The notes under the pieces: generated by a model
What the model saw: the letters and a program-made list of their open reading frames with translations, nothing else
What the model was told of the DNA's origin: nothing
The model's database searches: none
DNA from: Diphasiastrum complanatum
Lineage: Eukaryota; Streptophyta; Lycopodiopsida; Lycopodiales; Lycopodiaceae
DNA length: 64,000 bases
Assembly: GCA_029204225.1 (NCBI GenBank)
Contig: CM055092.1
Location: 12,526,476 to 12,590,475 of the forward strand
Direction: 5' to 3'
Part shown: positions 63,438-64,000 of the stretch, piece by piece
Layout of the letters: each line of letters begins with the position of its first letter
Numbering within the stretch: the stretch's first letter is position 1
Program-made: the position numbers and the translations under genes

Positions 63438-64000
63438 TTGTTGTTGTTGTTGATTATACGCATTGAGATTCTAGATCTGTTGCTGCTGTTGCTTGTTTTC
63501 CACCTCCAACCTTGCCTTTTCTTTCTGAAGACCTGCCATGGTGCCATCATCAAACCGTCTCATGGTATACTGACCCCCTAAAGTGCCGAAGAGGTTGTAC
63601 TGGAGCTCATTCACCAATCAAACCACTTTTTGGGTTGTGAGGGGTAATTGCTCCCAAGGGCCAATAATGCAGGGAGAGGTGATTTTGAGATGAGAGGAGG
63701 TGATTATGGTAAGATAGGCGATGATTGAATGCGTGTCGAAGATGTGTGGAGTGGATTAGTGGTGATGGTGGTGGATGTGGGTTGTGTTAGTAGTTGACAT
63801 GCAAATTTGTCTACATTGACCGCAGAGTCAAGTAGGGTGGAAGAATGTATAGGTGAGGGCTTTCGGGGGATTGTGGAGTCAAAGCCCATGTGAAGTATAA
63901 GTGAGGGGGTGGATGTAGTAGTAAATGGTAGGGGTAGTGGTGGAAGAGAAGTTGTGGTAGTAGGTAAAAAAACTGGAACTGTGGAAATTGTCGGAGTGGA
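63438..64000. other. Window end, nothing firm
   Basis: Probably upstream part of the minus-strand frame above: a Gln-rich coding-like stretch at 63440-63540 (CAACAACAACAAATGC on the minus strand) and G-rich plus-strand sequence with GTGGTGATGG words at 63750-63990. No further gene is supported. Confidence 0.35.

Overview
This window is nuclear DNA of a land plant with a large, retrotransposon-rich genome. Evidence: spliced genes with GT-AG introns; plant Ty1/copia and Ty3/gypsy elements primed by the initiator-Met tRNA site (TGGTATCAGAGC); hAT DNA transposon remains; plant-type CCCTAAA/TTTAGGG interstitial telomere repeats; long microsatellites. Low gene density and an 11 kb intron would suit a fern, lycophyte or gymnosperm, but I cannot fix the clade from the sequence. 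There is no operon, CRISPR array or prokaryotic feature.

Two host genes, both on the plus strand, can be read through their splice sites. (1) A plant gamma-synergin-like protein at 15516-21352: four supported exons, two gamma-ear-binding motifs (FGDF and WGDF), and a conserved C-terminal domain. The middle of the protein is not found. (2) An organellar, probably mitochondrial, translation initiation factor IF-3 at 40721-57017: eight exons, all in phase, coding for 306 residues. Its second intron is about 11.06 kb and contains two Copia elements in opposite orientations. Its fifth intron contains a GC-rich minisatellite made of palindromic 30 bp units with telomere motifs, a perfect 22 bp stem hairpin and a CpG-rich block.

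Layout: 1-10 kb is a pile of decayed elements: a gypsy-type gag, an internally deleted Copia (A1), an antisense leader fragment, a gypsy integrase and an accessory-like reading frame. 10-14.6 kb is AT-rich with no gene. 14.6-21.4 kb is the synergin gene, with a 51 bp tandem repeat upstream and a hAT transposase relic in its first intron. 22.5-31 kb is a second copy of the A1 family (A2), split inside its integrase by a younger complete Copia (B, 25086-30667) with a perfect 5 bp target duplication (TTCAC). 31-33 kb is a gypsy gag-protease fragment. 33-40 kb is mostly unassigned, with Copia RT and gypsy RNase H relics. 40.7-57 kb is the IF-3 gene. 57.7-59.75 kb holds several related imperfect hairpin repeats flanking an 800 bp non-autonomous hAT-type element with a perfect 8 bp target duplication. 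59.8-64 kb holds a (TG)n(GA)n microsatellite, a degenerate telomere-like array and an unrecognised minus-strand reading frame with stops.

Every retrotransposon reading frame seen is broken by stops, frameshifts or internal deletions. I found no coherent new gene system. The most interesting material is the IF-3 gene spanning its transposon-filled intron, the hairpin repeat family around the hAT-type element, and the palindromic minisatellite.
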